From the NCBI RefSeq assembly GCF_029873635.1, contig NC_080421.1, forward strand, positions 37,924,617-37,988,616: 64,000 nt of DNA. The letters are read 5' to 3'. The notes under the pieces were generated by a model. The model saw only the letters and a program-made list of their open reading frames with translations, had not been told where the DNA came from and made no database searches. This document shows, piece after piece, positions 10,143-22,331 of this stretch. The DNA comes from Malania oleifera. Taxonomy: Eukaryota; Streptophyta; Magnoliopsida; Santalales; Ximeniaceae. Position numbers and translations under genes: made by a program. Each line of letters begins with the position of its first letter. The stretch's first letter is position 1.

Positions 10143-12278
10143 TGTTGGAATTGGTGTATTCCTAAGGGGGGCGGGGGGGATGAATTGGGTATTTAAAACT
10201 TTTCTCCTATGTCAATTCAAATTCCGCAAACAGTATTACACAAGCCTAGGGTCTTTCTATATAATTATAAACCCAATCAAATATTCAAACACTCAAACAC
10301 ATGTACTGCATATAATAAGTCAAACATAAAACATACATGTGTTGAAATTGAAAGTGCGAAAAAATAAGAGTTATACTAGATATGTTATTGAGGTTCAGTT
10401 AATACTGCCTACGTCCCCGCCTTAGCTCGTAAGCCTGAGGATTCCACTAATTGTTCACTTGCAGGTGAAACAATACCAAATACAACACCTTACAAGTTAG
10501 TGCATCTAGTTTTCTTAACCGAGTCTGAACCAGTTTGGGACTATTCACAGGGCTAGTCTCTCTCTTTCGACAACCCGTCGGGAATACGATAGATAATCAA
10601 ATAATTTTTGTGTACAAGGCTTCTACTACAAGTAGATATATACAACAATAAGCACAAATACACTCACGTATGATATGCAAATAAGCTCAATGTGAGAATG
10701 TGGTTTTCACACAAAATAATCTTGAATAAATATGTGTATGATGAGTGCGCAAAGATTTAATGCCCAAATAAGAAATTTCTCCAAAAATATTTCTCTAAAT
10801 AAAGTGTTAGAGAATTTAGGGTTATGGCTCAAAAATATTTTTGCAAGCACAAGGAAATGAGCCTTTGAATCTTGCAATGGATGTGCAAGATTCACAAGCA
10901 AATAATGTTAACTCCCAAGAATATTTATCAAATGAATTATGTGGGAGAAACTTGAATAATACTCTCAAAATAGGATATGAAAGATAAATGCAATATGAGA
11001 GTAAATAGATTTTTGTTTTGTAAAACAAATGCCCAAGATAAATAAAACACTCTCTTGAAAATAATTTATAAAGTAATAACAAAAAGAGGATGAAAAATAA
11101 GCTTAGAAAGATGAAAATATGATATGAAAATTTGAGAGGATTTTATAACTAATCATCTCTCTAATTATGACTTATGAAGGGGTATATATAGAGTTGGGTG
11201 AAAATATGATCGTTGGAGACACACGAGGTATTTTTAAATATATTTAATCATGTTTAATGAAAAATAAACTTGTTTAATTGTGGTAAAAATATGACCAACC
11301 CGAGAGGTTCGGTTGACCGTATTATAGGTTCGATCGACCATATTACTATGTTCGGTTGACCATGGCAATTTTGAACTTTAGGTTTGGTCGACCGTCTAAG
11401 GGCGATTTTGAACCCTTTGAGGTTCGGTCAACCATGGCTGAGGTTTGGTTGACTACTCATGACGTTCGGTCGACTGTGGCCACTTTAAACTATGAGTTCG
11501 GTTGACCAAGTTGTTGGGGGTTAGATGCATGTGAGTTCAGTCAACCGTGAAAGATACGTTCATTTCAAAACGTTCAACCGAGCAAAGTCCTGTGAAAGAT
11601 ACGTTCATTTCAAAACAGTCGACCGAGCAAAGTCAACATGTTGACTTCTGGTTAGTTTGGTCGACCGAGGCTTTTGTACTGCTTAGGGTTCGATGGACCG
11701 AAGCTTTGACTTTGGTCAAATTTCTCAGTTCGGTTGACCGAGGTCAAATGACCTTGCAATGGTCAGTTGACCGAGGGAAGTGAAAATCCAATTTTTCTCC
11801 TAAGGTCAGCTATGGTCCTTGTCTGTTTCCTACGGTCGAAGCTTTTGAATTAAGCCAAAAAATCTGGCGTCAGTCAACCAAAGGTCGACCGAAGTCTTTG
11901 TAAACTTTTTTTAGCACTAATCTTTGACCCTAACCAATTAATTAATTAAGAAAGAGTTTTTATGTAAAGTGGTGGTCCCTAGGGTCAGTCTATGGTCATT
12001 TTAAGCTTACATCCACATCATGAATGTCATACAATTATTACATACCAAATTAAAAATTAAATGCAATACAATAAAATTTAAATGTCTTCTTCTTGATCTT
12101 TTGCTCTTCTCTTCATGGAGTATGCTAGGTATATGTGCATTAAGATTCGTCATGGCCTCCATTTCCTTTAAACCTTATGTGTGTGCTAAAATATGAACTT
12201 GTTCACAAACTAAATACACACATAAGGTACAAATGCTTTGTCATAATCAAAATAGGGATCAGACTCAAAAAATCAACA
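10143..12278 (-). mobile_element. Solo LTR (copia, SIRE/Tork-like), 2136 bp
   Basis: Begins TGTTGATTTTTTGAG (minus strand, 12278) and ends TTCCAACA (10143), with TG..CA termini and target duplication tgtaa (10138-10142) / tgtag (12279-12283). It sits inside the 18-bp repeat array of the gypsy A LTR. A minus-strand TATA box (CTATATATACC) is at 11191-11183, and a dense array of ggtcgacc-type motifs lies just upstream at 11300-11910. No internal region remains, so the element was reduced by LTR-LTR recombination. A second copy of the family is at 38611-40776. Confidence 0.85.
11300..11910. promoter_or_regulatory. Array of about 17 imperfect GGTCGACC palindromes upstream of the LTR TATA box
   Basis: Motifs of the form (t)tcGGTCGACCg recur every 30-50 bp. 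About six keep GTCGAC, about six read GTTGAC and three or four read GTCAAC. A 45-bp tandem duplication within it (11548-11632) carries two motifs. On the LTR's own strand the array lies about 110-720 bp upstream of the TATA box, so it is placed like a U3 enhancer. Confidence 0.75.
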
Positions 12279-13593
12279 TGTAGTACCTGAATAAACGGTA
12301 ATATCTGAATGGTATGGTTTTGTAATTTGTATATCATGGTATTTAGTAAATGTTGTAGAACATCTTTCTGTGTGTGTACTATAAATAATAATTCTGTAAA
12401 TTCTGCAACACATCTTTCTGTATATATATGCTGTAAATCATGATACTGTGAAGATTGTGTAAATTATGTACTAAGCTGTTATTTTCTCATGCGACACAAT
12501 TAAATAAATAAAACCTATGTGCTGTAATCTGTATTTTTTTAATAATTAAAATAAGTTTATAATCTATAAAGTTTTTCTGAAAATACCTAATTTCATACCT
12601 TAAATCATTCAGAAATTATATCCCAAAAATACGACTATTTTACTAGTAAAAATTCTTAAAATTATTGGCATAACATATTTCCCATACCTATTTCTTCATA
12701 TGCCTATTGAAACCCTAAATTCACGTCCCATGACATTCAAAGCTCAAAACCCTGAAATTCATATTTTCCAAATTTAATCATCTCAACCCCCAATATATTT
12801 ATCATTCAACATTTTTCTAGGCTTTATATACTCCAAATTAACAATAAAACTCTAAATCACCTCACTTACCCTGGTTTTGGAGTGGTGCCCCAAAACCCCA
12901 AATTAAAAATCTGCTCCGGTGAAGTTGTAGAGAACTTCCTCATGAACCTCGTGGTGGTTCCTGTCATGAAAACGGGGTTTAATGGAGCAAGAATCGAAGG
13001 AAAGAGGGGGTAGGGCTATTGGGTTTGAGAGAGGGTAAGAGAGAGAGTGATTTTTTTTAAATGAAGAATGAAGCTCGCAAGCTCTTCTTATTATTCACAC
13101 TGCCGGGAAAATCGTCGACGGTTTTCTATTACTCTCCAAAAATCGTTGCCGATTTTCTATTTAATTGGTCCAAAATTACCGTTTACCTTGTTACCCTGCT
13201 ATGGTAAAAAGAAAACTGCCGACGGTTTTTTGCTACCTCCCCACGAAACTGTCGATGGTTTAGGCGGCTCCCAAACCTTCTTCCTCTTTTCTTTATTTAT
13301 TTTAATTATTATATTTTTTTGTTCTCTACATTCTCCCCTCCTTTAAAAATTTCGAACTTGAAATTTGCTGACTATGCTACACACCATCCACTTGAGGATA
13401 AATTTTCTACTTGTTTTATTAATTACCCTTACTTATGGTAGATGAATACCGTGATTGCAATTACGAACCTAAGAGATTACAAGTATACTTATAAAAGAAA
13501 ATCCTCCCAAAACCAAAAACACTACCTATCCTAAAGTCTAAAATACAGCGTATACATTGATTATCCTGTACTGTATAAACGATACTAATTTTA

Positions 13594-14070
13594 TTAAATA
13601 ATACTGACTTTATTTGAACTATTACTTTCCTTTTCCTGACTAATAGTGATTCCCACGAAACAAATATGGTACTTCAATCTTATTTCTTCCTCAAGCTCCC
13701 ATGATGCTTCCTTTACTGCATAATTCCTCCACAAGACTTTCATGAGTGGAATTTTCTTGGTGCAGAACTCCTGTTCTTTTCTATCTAGAATTTGCACTGG
13801 TGTTTCCTCATGTGTTAAAGTATCTCTAAACTCTATCTCTTCATAAATGATCATATGGGAGGGATCTGAGATGTATTTTCTCAGTATGGAAACATGAAAT
13901 ACATCATGAATCCTAGATAAAGTTGGTGGTAAAGCTAGCCTGTAGGCAACTGAACCCACTCTCTTAAGTATCTCGAATGGGCCAATAGACCTAGGGTTCA
14001 GCTTAACCTTCTTCCCAAACCTCATAGCCCCTCTCAGTGGTGCTACTCTTGAAAATACCAGATCTCCCAC
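13594..14070 (-). pseudogene. Gypsy A integrase C-terminus with chromodomain-like tail
   Basis: An open frame of 158 codons. The N-terminal part has the GDLVF..V.P..G motif followed by GPFEI and a [11 protein letters not shown] block typical of the integrase C-terminal region. The end has W...A..EASWELE, the aromatic cage region of integrase chromodomains. Such tails direct integration to marked chromatin. It is cut off from upstream integrase by stop codons. Confidence 0.75.
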
Positions 14071-15060
14071 ACCAAACTACAACTTCTGGTGATGAGTATT
14101 TGCGTAGTTTTTCTGCCGACTCTAAGCTGCATTGATTCTGTTTTTAATAAGTTGGACTTTACCATACGCTTGCTACACCTACTCTGGTCCCAAAATTTGC
14201 CTTTCACCCATTTCATCCTAGTATAGTGGAGAACAACACCTCCTACCATATAATGCATCATAAGGTGCCATCCCAATGCTGGCTTGGTAGCTATTATTAT
14301 ACGCAAACTCAACAAGTTGCATATACTGGGTCCAATTACCCCCAAAATCCAGCACACATGTTCGTAGCATATCTTTAAGTATTTGGATAGTCCTCTCTGT
14401 CCACTCATCAACCTGAGGATGAAATGTCATGTTGAATGATAACTGAGACCCCAAAGCCTCCTGCAAGCTCCTCCAAAATCGCGATATAAATCGTGGGTCT
14501 CGATCTTAAACTATGGATACTGGAACACCATGGGGTCAAACTCTCTCTTTAATGTATAATTCTGTCAGTCTGTTCATAGAGTAGTTGATTTTAATAGGGA
14601 GAAAATGAAAGGTCTTCATCAATTGATCAATGACCGCCCAAATAACATTATGTCCATGCAACACTGACAACAACCTTGTAACGAAATACATGGATATATA
14701 ATCCCACTTCCACTTATAGATGTGGAGTGACTACCACTATCCTGCCAGTCTCTAGTGCTCAGCCTTTATCTGTTGGCACTTCAAACACTGCTCCACGAAC
14801 TTAGTTATCTCCCTCTTCATACCGCTTCACCAGAATGACTCCCGAAGGTCCAGATATATTTTAGTGCTTCCAGGATGCACTGTGTAAAGGGATCTATGTT
14901 CCTCCTCTAGGATAGTCCTTCTAATCTCAGCATCTGCAGGTATGCACAACCTGGTACAGAACCTCAAAGCTCTATCATCTGAAATAGCAAACTCCTCCCC
15001 CTATTTGTCTTGCACTTTATCTATCAGCTCTACTAATTTTGCATCATTCTTCTGAGTAGC
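14071..15060 (-). pseudogene. Gypsy A integrase core and zinc-finger region, many stops
   Basis: Three-frame reading gives a CX2C block near 14780-14800, the HHxxPG-like zone near 14870, and conserved blocks such as FHPQ.DE..ER around 14380-14420 and EFAYNNS.Q.SIG.AP..ALYGR near 14230-14300. Stop codons and frame changes are frequent, so no integrase can be made. Confidence 0.7.
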
Positions 15061-15189
15061 TTTAATCCTCTCCTCCAAGGTATGCTGTAACACTAGGTTA
15101 GCAATAAATGTCTGGTGATCATCCTCTACTAGATCCACACCAAGCCTCTCTAAATTTATCTAAATTGGATGTTGAGTCCCCATTTCTGA

Positions 15190-15620
15190 CAATGCTACTC
15201 CCACTGATCTTCAGTTTAGAGCATTAGTCACCACGTTTGTTTTCCCTGGGTGGTAGCTGATAGTGCAATTATAATCTTTAATGAACTCCAACAATCTTCT
15301 CTACCTCATATTCAATTCTTTCAAGGTGAAGAAATACTTCAAACTTTTGTGGTCAGTGAAGATATCACATCTCCCACTATAAAGATAATGCCTCCAAATC
15401 TTTAAACCATATACCACTACAACTAACTCTAAATCATGTACTAGGTAGTTCTTTTCATACTCCTTAAGCTGTCGAGAAGCGTAAGGCATAACCCTCTCAT
15501 GCTGCATCAACACACACTCGAGTCTCTTCTAGGATGCGTCACTGTATATAACATATCCATCATCTCCTGATGGAATAGATAATACCAGTGCGGTGACCAG
15601 CGGCTGCTTCAACCCTTGGA
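15190..15620 (-). pseudogene. Gypsy A RNase H domain remnant
   Basis: The best open piece, 15301-15513, has ASRQLK.YEKNY.VHDLEL followed by WRHYLYG-like and DHKSLKYFF blocks, the standard plant gypsy RNase H signature. An in-frame stop precedes it in the YSDAS zone. Confidence 0.75.
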
Positions 15621-15639
15621 AACTCTGCTCACACTTGTC

Positions 15640-16680
15640 AGTCTATTCAAATCTCAGATTTTTCCTCGTGAGTCATGTCCGTGGACCCGATAATCTGGAA
15701 AAATCATCCATAAAACGCTGGTAGTACCCCGCTAGACCTAAGAAACTTCGGATCTCCTGAGCATTTCCCGGTCTCACCCAATTCACCACCGCTTCTATCT
15801 TGCTTGGATCCACGGATATGCCATCCCCAAAGATCACATGCCTAAGAAAAGTGACCTGCGTCAATCTGAATTCACATTTCTTAAATTTGGTGTATAGCTT
15901 CTTTTCCCTTAATACCTATAATACTAGCCTCAAATGATCCTTGTGCTCCTCAAAACTCTTAGAGTAGACAAGTATATCATCAATAATTACGACCAAAAAT
16001 TGGTCCAAGTACTGATGAAACACTTGATTCATTAGGTCCATAAACGCTGCTAGTGCATTAGTCAATTCAAACGACATTACTAAGAACATATAGTGCCCAT
16101 ACTTGATTCGGAAAGCTGTCTTCAAAACATCCTCTACTTTAACTTTCACCTAGTGATATCCCAACCGAAAGTTAATCTTGTAGTAGACCTATGTCCTCTG
16201 GAGCTGATCAAATAAATCATCAATTCTGGGAAGGGGATATTTATTCTTGACTGTCACTTTATTTATCTCTCTATAATCAATGCCCATCCTTATAGTCCCA
16301 TCTTTCTTCTTCATAAATAAAATTGGCTCTCCCTAAGGCGACACACTAGACCTAATAAATCCTTTATCCAAAAACTCTTGCAACTGGTCTTTCAATTCTT
16401 TCAGTTCAGCTAAAGTCATTCTATAAGGTGCTTTAGATATTGGTGCTGACCCTGGTAGTAAATCCATAGAAAATTCTATCTCTCGATCTGGTGGTAAACC
16501 AGGCAACTCTTCTATAAAAACGTTTGGAAATTCTTTGACTACTGGAATATCAACTTGTTTCAATTCTTCCTTTGACATCTCCTTTATATAAGCAACATAC
16601 CCATGGCAACCACCTTGAAGTAGTCTCTTCACCTGAATAACCGACACTAACTGTGGCGAGGCGCACACAGGTGATTCCAT
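15640..16680 (-). pseudogene. Gypsy A reverse transcriptase remnant
   Basis: The frames 16333-16680, 15916-16149 and 15673-15864 carry, in order: the ELPGLPP leader, LDKGFIRSS, MGIDYRE, a degraded [12 protein letters not shown], the catalytic IIDDILVYS near 15980, and FLGLAGYYQRF. Several in-frame stops separate them. The catalytic aspartates are still present but the protein is broken. Confidence 0.8.
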
Positions 16681-16689
16681 GAATCTAAA

Positions 16690-16985
16690 TTACTGTTCAC
16701 CTGGGGGTCTGAAAATCACCTCTTTTTCATGGCAATCAATTCTGGCGGAATAAGATGCCAACCGGTCCATACCCAATATCACATCAAACCCCTGCATTTC
16801 TAATACCATAAGATCGGCTGGTAATACTTTCTCCTGAATGTCCACTGGATAGTTTTTAAGTACCCTCCTATGCCTTACCACTGATTGAGTTGGCATGGCT
16901 ACTGATGAATCAACGTCTAATAGTTGTGCCTTAACCCTAGATAATTTAACATATCCCGATGATACAAAAGAATGGATGCCACTTG
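16690..16985 (-). pseudogene. Gypsy A protease remnant, 5' end lost
   Basis: The frame reads HSFVSSGYV and then DVILGMD.LASY.A.IDCHEK, the retropepsin-like protease of plant gypsy elements. The usual D-S/T-G active site is degraded at the very edge near 16980, where similarity to gypsy ends and unrelated sequence begins. Confidence 0.7.
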
Positions 16986-16989
16986 AGTG

Positions 16990-18063
16990 AAAAAAACAAC
17001 AACAACTTTATATGTGGTAGGCTCACCAAGGCTTGCGTCCTTAACTACCAAAAATAATATTTGTAAACCTAACTATCCCAATTTCTGTAGAAAGTGGGTA
17101 AGTTAGGTATCGATCGACAAGGACTTGAAGCGCACTTAGTAAACCACTTCCAAGTTAGTTTATTATGGCCTTGTTATGAAAAAGAAGTAAAAGGTGATAT
17201 TTTGCAATGGTGGTTGTTTCTAACTACTGAAAAGCTAGTAAATAAAATTAAGCAAATTTATACCACTAGAAAGCAAGTAAATTTATGAGTTACCCTACTC
17301 CTACAAAGAAATACTATGGTTCAAATCAGACGCTGGATGCCATGCCTCTATCTACGTTTATCTAGACTTCCATAGAAGTACTAACCCATGTGGGCCAAAG
17401 CGGGAAAGGGGCTATCGAGGGCACAGGGTAGCAAGGGTGCACCAACCGTCCAGAGCATGGTCGGGAACTGGAGTATACCTTGTCTCAACGATGAAAAAAC
17501 ACCTTTGCGGTTCCGTAGCCATTTATTTGCCTCTTACTAATATGCAGAAGTGCTTATCCTTATCTGCAATCCTTCATCAAACACACAGTAGGTAAATAGA
17601 AAGCAGTAAATGAAAGAATGTAAATGAAAGCAAGAGTAAAAAGATCATCCCTTTATTATTCAGAATGTCTGTCATTAATGTTGATAATTACAAATGGAGT
17701 GATTGTGTAATCTACACGGATAGCATACGAATGCCGCTGGTTGTCACAGGCTGATGAACACTTCATGCACACACCGAAACAATAACTGAAAACTATGCTA
17801 CTCCTAATCTATCTTGGCTCTCAATGAAATCTTAAGTTTGTCACTAACCTAAGAGAGGCCAAAGAGGAACCAAGAGCTTGTATTCGTAGCAATTATTTAC
17901 AGGCTCTAGGGTGTACAAATTTTGTTTTGCAATTTAGGAAGGTTTGCAAAAGATCTTGTACGGTAGATTGTCGCTGTTGACCAAGTTGCTCTTTGGTCAT
18001 TCTTGTGTGCACCCTGGTCGAGACTCGCGGGACGTTAGGGATTCGAATCTCCAATGCCTTCGA
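16990..18063. other. Unidentified 1.07-kb segment replacing gypsy A gag and primer-binding site
   Basis: The sequence is neither gypsy coding nor LTR and is less AT-rich than its surroundings (17300-17500 especially). It begins with an A-rich (caa)n run at 16992-17007. Towards its end is a stretch reading gattcgaatct (18037-18047), like a pol III B box. No clear inverted or direct terminal repeats are visible. It may be a second small element or a piece carried in by rearrangement. The 64-codon frame at 17094-17288 has no recognisable domain. Confidence 0.5.
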
Positions 18064-18661
18064 CTTCATCGCACCTCAGAGGAACACACCTATGCAGTGG
18101 AAAACATAAAATTACATAATCATAATTACAATACCAGAATTTAGTATTTATCAAAAATATATATGTATACATATCTCCACTTCAATATCCACCAAACCTC
18201 CTAAGATCTACTAAAAATTACATCTCCCCAAAAATACTTACCCTTTAGACAGGGTAGTACAAATATCCTCTCTATCTTCCAGCCTAATCTGCTCAGCTGG
18301 CTAGAACACCTGAAATTTGTTAAGATACTGGGATGAGACAACTTTCAGTAAGACGAAATATGCTATTTCTAGTGTGTGGCAACTGAGTTTTCATGAACAA
18401 TATAATTTTAATCAATTGAAACTGAGATAACATGTAAAATAAAAGACAATATAACTCACACCTATGTGGCTTAAAATATAACTATTTCTGAGCTTTCTAT
18501 TTAATCATACTTTTCATAACTATAGGTATATTTGCTGTTTTTTGAAAATATATATATATATACATAACAGTGAAAACTTCCCTGGATGGATAACTATAAG
18601 TCATGATTTGACCCCTCATGATAGGGTTGTGCGGCCCGTAGGTGGGACTTAACACTAGTTG

Positions 18662-20881
18662 TGTAACAATCCGGGAAAGTTTAAATAATTTAAAATAATG
18701 AGGTAGGTAGAGAGGAAGAAAGAATAAATTCGAAAAGGTGGCAACCATCATTCGTCGACGAACGAACTGGTCTCGTTGATGAATGTTCTTCTTAGCTCGT
18801 CGACGAGGGTACGAGTCTCATCGATGAGGAATTACCGACAGGGGTTTTTTGCACAAATGAAATTCGTCAACAAGTTGGCTCTCTCGTCGACAAACCGTGT
18901 ACTAGAACTCGTCAATGAATCGACGTGTCTCGTCGATGAATCCCTGTGTATAAATAGTGGATTCTATGCATTTCAGTGTGAATTTCTTGCATGTTCTCCT
19001 TCACTCTCTAAAAATTTCGGCCCTTCCACCTTCTCTCTTCAATTTCGGCCCAGATTTAGCTCGATTTGATGATCAGAAACTACCACGAGACTCCCGGGAA
19101 GATTCTATGCAATATAGGCAGAGTAGATCTTTGTTTTGAGTAGTTTGGGAAACATCTCAAAACCAAGGTAAGTGAATTATTTTGGAATTTCCTTAGCAAA
19201 TATTGTCATTTGGAGCCTATGAAGTCTTACAAGGGTGTTTTGGCTAAGATTTGAGGAATTTGGAATTTCTGAATTATAGGGTCTCGTTTTGTTGATTTTG
19301 GGTCGAATTTTGAGGAGAAGGTAAGGGGAAATATTTTATAATAGCCTTTTAATAATTTTAAACGACTAGTTTTGAGTATAAATTTATACATATATACAGG
19401 TATAATTTTCTAAACCTTGATGGTATTGAAATGTTGTTTTTTTTAGATAAATAAATTATATTGGAAAAATCGTGTGATTGAAACCATTTTTGATAATTAA
19501 ATAATTGTGAGTAATGTGGAATGAGGAATTATTGAGACAGCGAATATTGTTTCGCTGCGAAGTATGCTTGGTTGAATATATTGATTGATTGTAGATACTG
19601 ATGTTGTGTATACTGTGGTAGAATTGTGGGTGTGTTGAATGATTGGTTTGCGGTTGACTTGTGTTGTGGTTCATGTAAATTGCAATATAGCATTAGCAGT
19701 GGTATGAGGAGGTCGTTATATCGTATCTGGTATAACGGTCATATAATGTTGGTAGTGGTATGAGGAGGTCGTTATATGGGCATTTATATTGGGAGGTAAA
19801 CATTGACAGTGGTATGAGGAGGTTGTTTACCTACTTACTATGAATGAAGTGGTTGTTTGGTAGCTTGTGTGATTTGATTAGTCCTGTGTGGACCAGTCCT
19901 TTGTGGTAATTTATGCTGTGATTTGATTAGTCCTGTGTGGATATTTTTGCTTTGATTTGATTAGTCATGTGTGGACCAGTCATGTGTGGACATTTATAAT
20001 GTGATTTGATTAGTCCTGTGTGGATGATTACATGACATATGGATGTAAATCCTCTGTGGGTAAAATTGGAAACTGTATGATTATTCTGTGTGGAATGATT
20101 GTGATAAGGGTATAGGTGTGACTTTAACTATTTAAGTAGTTTGGGTAAAGTGGATTACTCCACCCGAGGGCTTGCTGAGAAAGGCGAGTACTTTGGTAGT
20201 TAGTTGTGGGTACTAGAGTTGAGGGAAGCCACTTGTATGGGTGGGTGATCTTTCCTATTCTCAGTGACTTTACCTAAATACATAACCCGAGGGCTTACTG
20301 AGAAAGGTGAGTGCCCTAGTGTTAGCACTAGAGTAGAGGGAAACTACTTGTATGGGTGGGTAGATTTCTCTATTCTCGTGAATTACCAATAAAATATTGA
20401 TGATTGTGGAATGTGATTGGTTGGCAAAGTCGTTGACTTTGTGTGATTATGGGCACGATATTTTGGGTTACTTGTGGATTGTGGATGCACTTCGGATAGA
20501 TATTTTAATTGGATATTAAACACTTCAGTCACACACTATTGTAAACTATTTCTTCCTTACTGAGAGGTGTTTCACCCTGTCTAATATTAAATATTTTCAG
20601 GTTATCCAGGTGATCGAGCTTAGATAGCTTCAGGGCGGGGTAGTTTTGTGAGTGAAACTGGAGCAGTTATGTTTTAGTTTTTATGTTTCTTTATATTTCT
20701 TCCAGGTTTGTAATATGGTGAATATAGATACATGGTATAAGTTTGTTGATGTACAAATATAGAACTATGGTATTTTATGTTTGAGGTTTTATTATTATTT
20801 TTCCGCTGCGTTAATGGTATCAGAGACGCGTGTCGGTCTCTTAACACTTTGAGCCCCAAGTGGCCAGTCCAAGGCATTACA
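18662..20881 (+). mobile_element. Solo LTR (gypsy-like), 2220 bp, in the 5' LTR of gypsy A
   Basis: Begins TGTAACAATCCGGG and ends CAAGGCATTACA, flanked by agttg (18657-18661) and cgttg (20882-20886). The uninterrupted target is visible in the sister LTR near 9800. On the plus strand eight TCGTCGACGA-type palindromes (18751-18942) lead straight into a TATA box (TATAAATAG, 18949-18957), then a leader and a consensus splice donor (aaggtaagt, 19166-19174). Internal repeats at 19690-20030 are a 'tatgaggaggtcgttata' type (three copies) and a 'gatttgattagtcctgtg' type (four copies). Confidence 0.85.
18751..18957 (+). promoter_or_regulatory. Eight TCGTCGACGA-type palindromes plus TATA box in a solo LTR
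   Basis: Perfect copies include ttcgtcgacgaa (18751-18762) and ctcgtcgacgag (18796-18807). Degenerate copies read tcgttgatga, tcatcgatga, tcgtcaacaa, tcgtcgacaa and tcgtcgatga. The last ends only a few bases before TATAAATAG at 18949. The spacing is that of a proximal promoter. Confidence 0.75.
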
Positions 20882-22331
20882 CGTTGGCCTGCCAGGATAA
20901 GTCAACTGAAACCTCTGTCATCAGATCGACCGCCTCAACCTGAACTGCTAGGGAGCCTGCAATCTCTCCCAAGTCACGATCAACTACTCATAAAATCCAC
21001 ACACTATTTGAGATATGTGGTTGCACTCTGAATTGAAATAACTATGGTACCATGCTCTGAAATCTGATTTGGTCCATCAGGGTTTGATAATATAATACTA
21101 TTGTATATATGTATTTTATTGTTTACCATGATTCTGTTTCAATTGAATTAACCATAACACTATAATAACTATTCTGAATAAACTGTAATATCTAAATAAA
21201 CTATATCATCTGAATAAACTGGAATATTTGAATAAACTGTAATATCTGAATAAACTATAATATCTGAATAAGCTGTAATATCTGAATAAACTATAATATC
21301 TGAATGGTATGGTTTTGTAATCTGTATATCATAGTATTTGGTAAATGTTGTAGAACCATCTTTCTCTGTGTGTACTATAAATCATAATTCTGTAAATTCT
21401 GCAACACATCTTTTTGTATATATATGTTGTAAATCATGATACTATGAAGACTATGCAAATTCTGTACTAAATTATTATTTCCTCATGCCACACAATTAAA
21501 TAAATAAAACCCATGCACTGTAATCTGTATTTTTCTGATAACTAAAATAATTTTATAATCTATAAAGTTTTTCTAAAAGCACCTACTTTCATACCTTAAA
21601 TCATCCAGAAATTATATCCCAAAAATACATATATTTTACTAGTAAAAATTCCTAAAATTACTGCCATAACATATTTTCCATACCCGTTTCTTCATATGCC
21701 TATTGAAACCCTAAATTCACGTCCCATGGCATTCGAAACTCAAAACCCTGAAATTCATATTTCCCAAATTTAATCATCTTAACCCCCAATATATTTATCA
21801 TTTAGTATTTTTCTAGGCTTTATATACTCCAAATTAACAATAAAACTCTAAATCACCTCACTTACCCTGGTTTTGGAGTGGTGCCCCAGAACCCCAAATT
21901 AAAAATCTGCTCTAGTAAAGTTGCAAAGAACTTCCTCATGAACCTCGTGATGGTTCCTATCATCAAAACAGGATTTAACGGAGCAAGAATCGAAGGAAGG
22001 AGGGGGTAGGGCTGTAGGGTTTGAGAGAGGGTAAGAGAGAGAGTGATTTTTTTTAAATGATAAATGAAACTCGCGGCTCTTCTTATTATTCACACTGTCG
22101 GGAAAATCATCGACAATTTTCTATGACTCTTAAAAAACTGTCACCAATTTTCTATTTAACCGGCCCAAAATTACTGTTAACCCTGTTACCCTGCCGCGAT
22201 AAAAAGAAAACTGTCGATGTTTTTTTTCTACCACCCCACAAAATTGTCGACAGTTTGGGCTACTCCCAAACCTTCTTCCTCTTTTCTTTATTTATTTTAA
22301 TTATTATATTTTTATGGGTCTCTACATCTTC

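Larger units (their letters stand above)
10085..12320. repeat. 18-bp tandem repeat of the gypsy A LTR, split by an insertion
   Basis: Units of the type ctgaataaactgtaatat occur at 10090-10142 and resume at 12288-12320 after the solo LTR. The uninterrupted counterpart is at 21175-21310. The array lies downstream of the presumed LTR promoter. Confidence 0.8.
9086..13330 (-). repeat. 3' LTR of gypsy A, interrupted at 10143-12283
   Basis: Starts TGTAGAGAAC and ends GGGTCGTTACA on the minus strand. It is matched block by block by 18064-22326. Four palindrome-like GTCGAC-type motifs lie at 13108-13262, followed by a TTTAAAAAA box near 13050 and a pyrimidine-rich leader. An 18-bp tandem repeat (ctgaataaactgtaatat) is present and was the target of the solo LTR insertion. 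Confidence 0.85.
9086..22326 (-). mobile_element. Gypsy A: chromodomain-type Ty3/gypsy element nested in copia A
   Basis: The 3' LTR is 13330-9086 and the 5' LTR runs from 22326 to about 18064, both about 2.1 kb after subtracting later insertions. A textbook polypurine tract (TTAAAGGAGGGGAGAA on the minus strand, 13346-13331) sits directly before the 3' LTR start TGTAGAGAAC, which fixes the orientation. Target duplication is tcttt/tcttc. Pol remnants occupy 13594-16985. The gag region and primer-binding site are missing and an unrelated segment lies at 16990-18063. The end of the 5' LTR (about 135 bp) is also lost there. Integrase followed by a chromodomain-like C-terminus points to the Tekay/Del group. 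Confidence 0.85.
18064..22326 (-). repeat. 5' LTR of gypsy A, interrupted at 18662-20886
   Basis: Same order of blocks as the 3' LTR, including the 18-bp repeat array, here about seven units at 21175-21310, and the GTCGAC-type motifs at 22097-22260. Lower edge at about 18064 is where similarity to 9223 onward stops. The primer-binding site is not present. Confidence 0.8.

Noticed and set aside
18001..18063. Possible tRNA or SINE B box (gattcgaatct)
   Set aside because: No matching A box at the right distance and no acceptor stem could be drawn.
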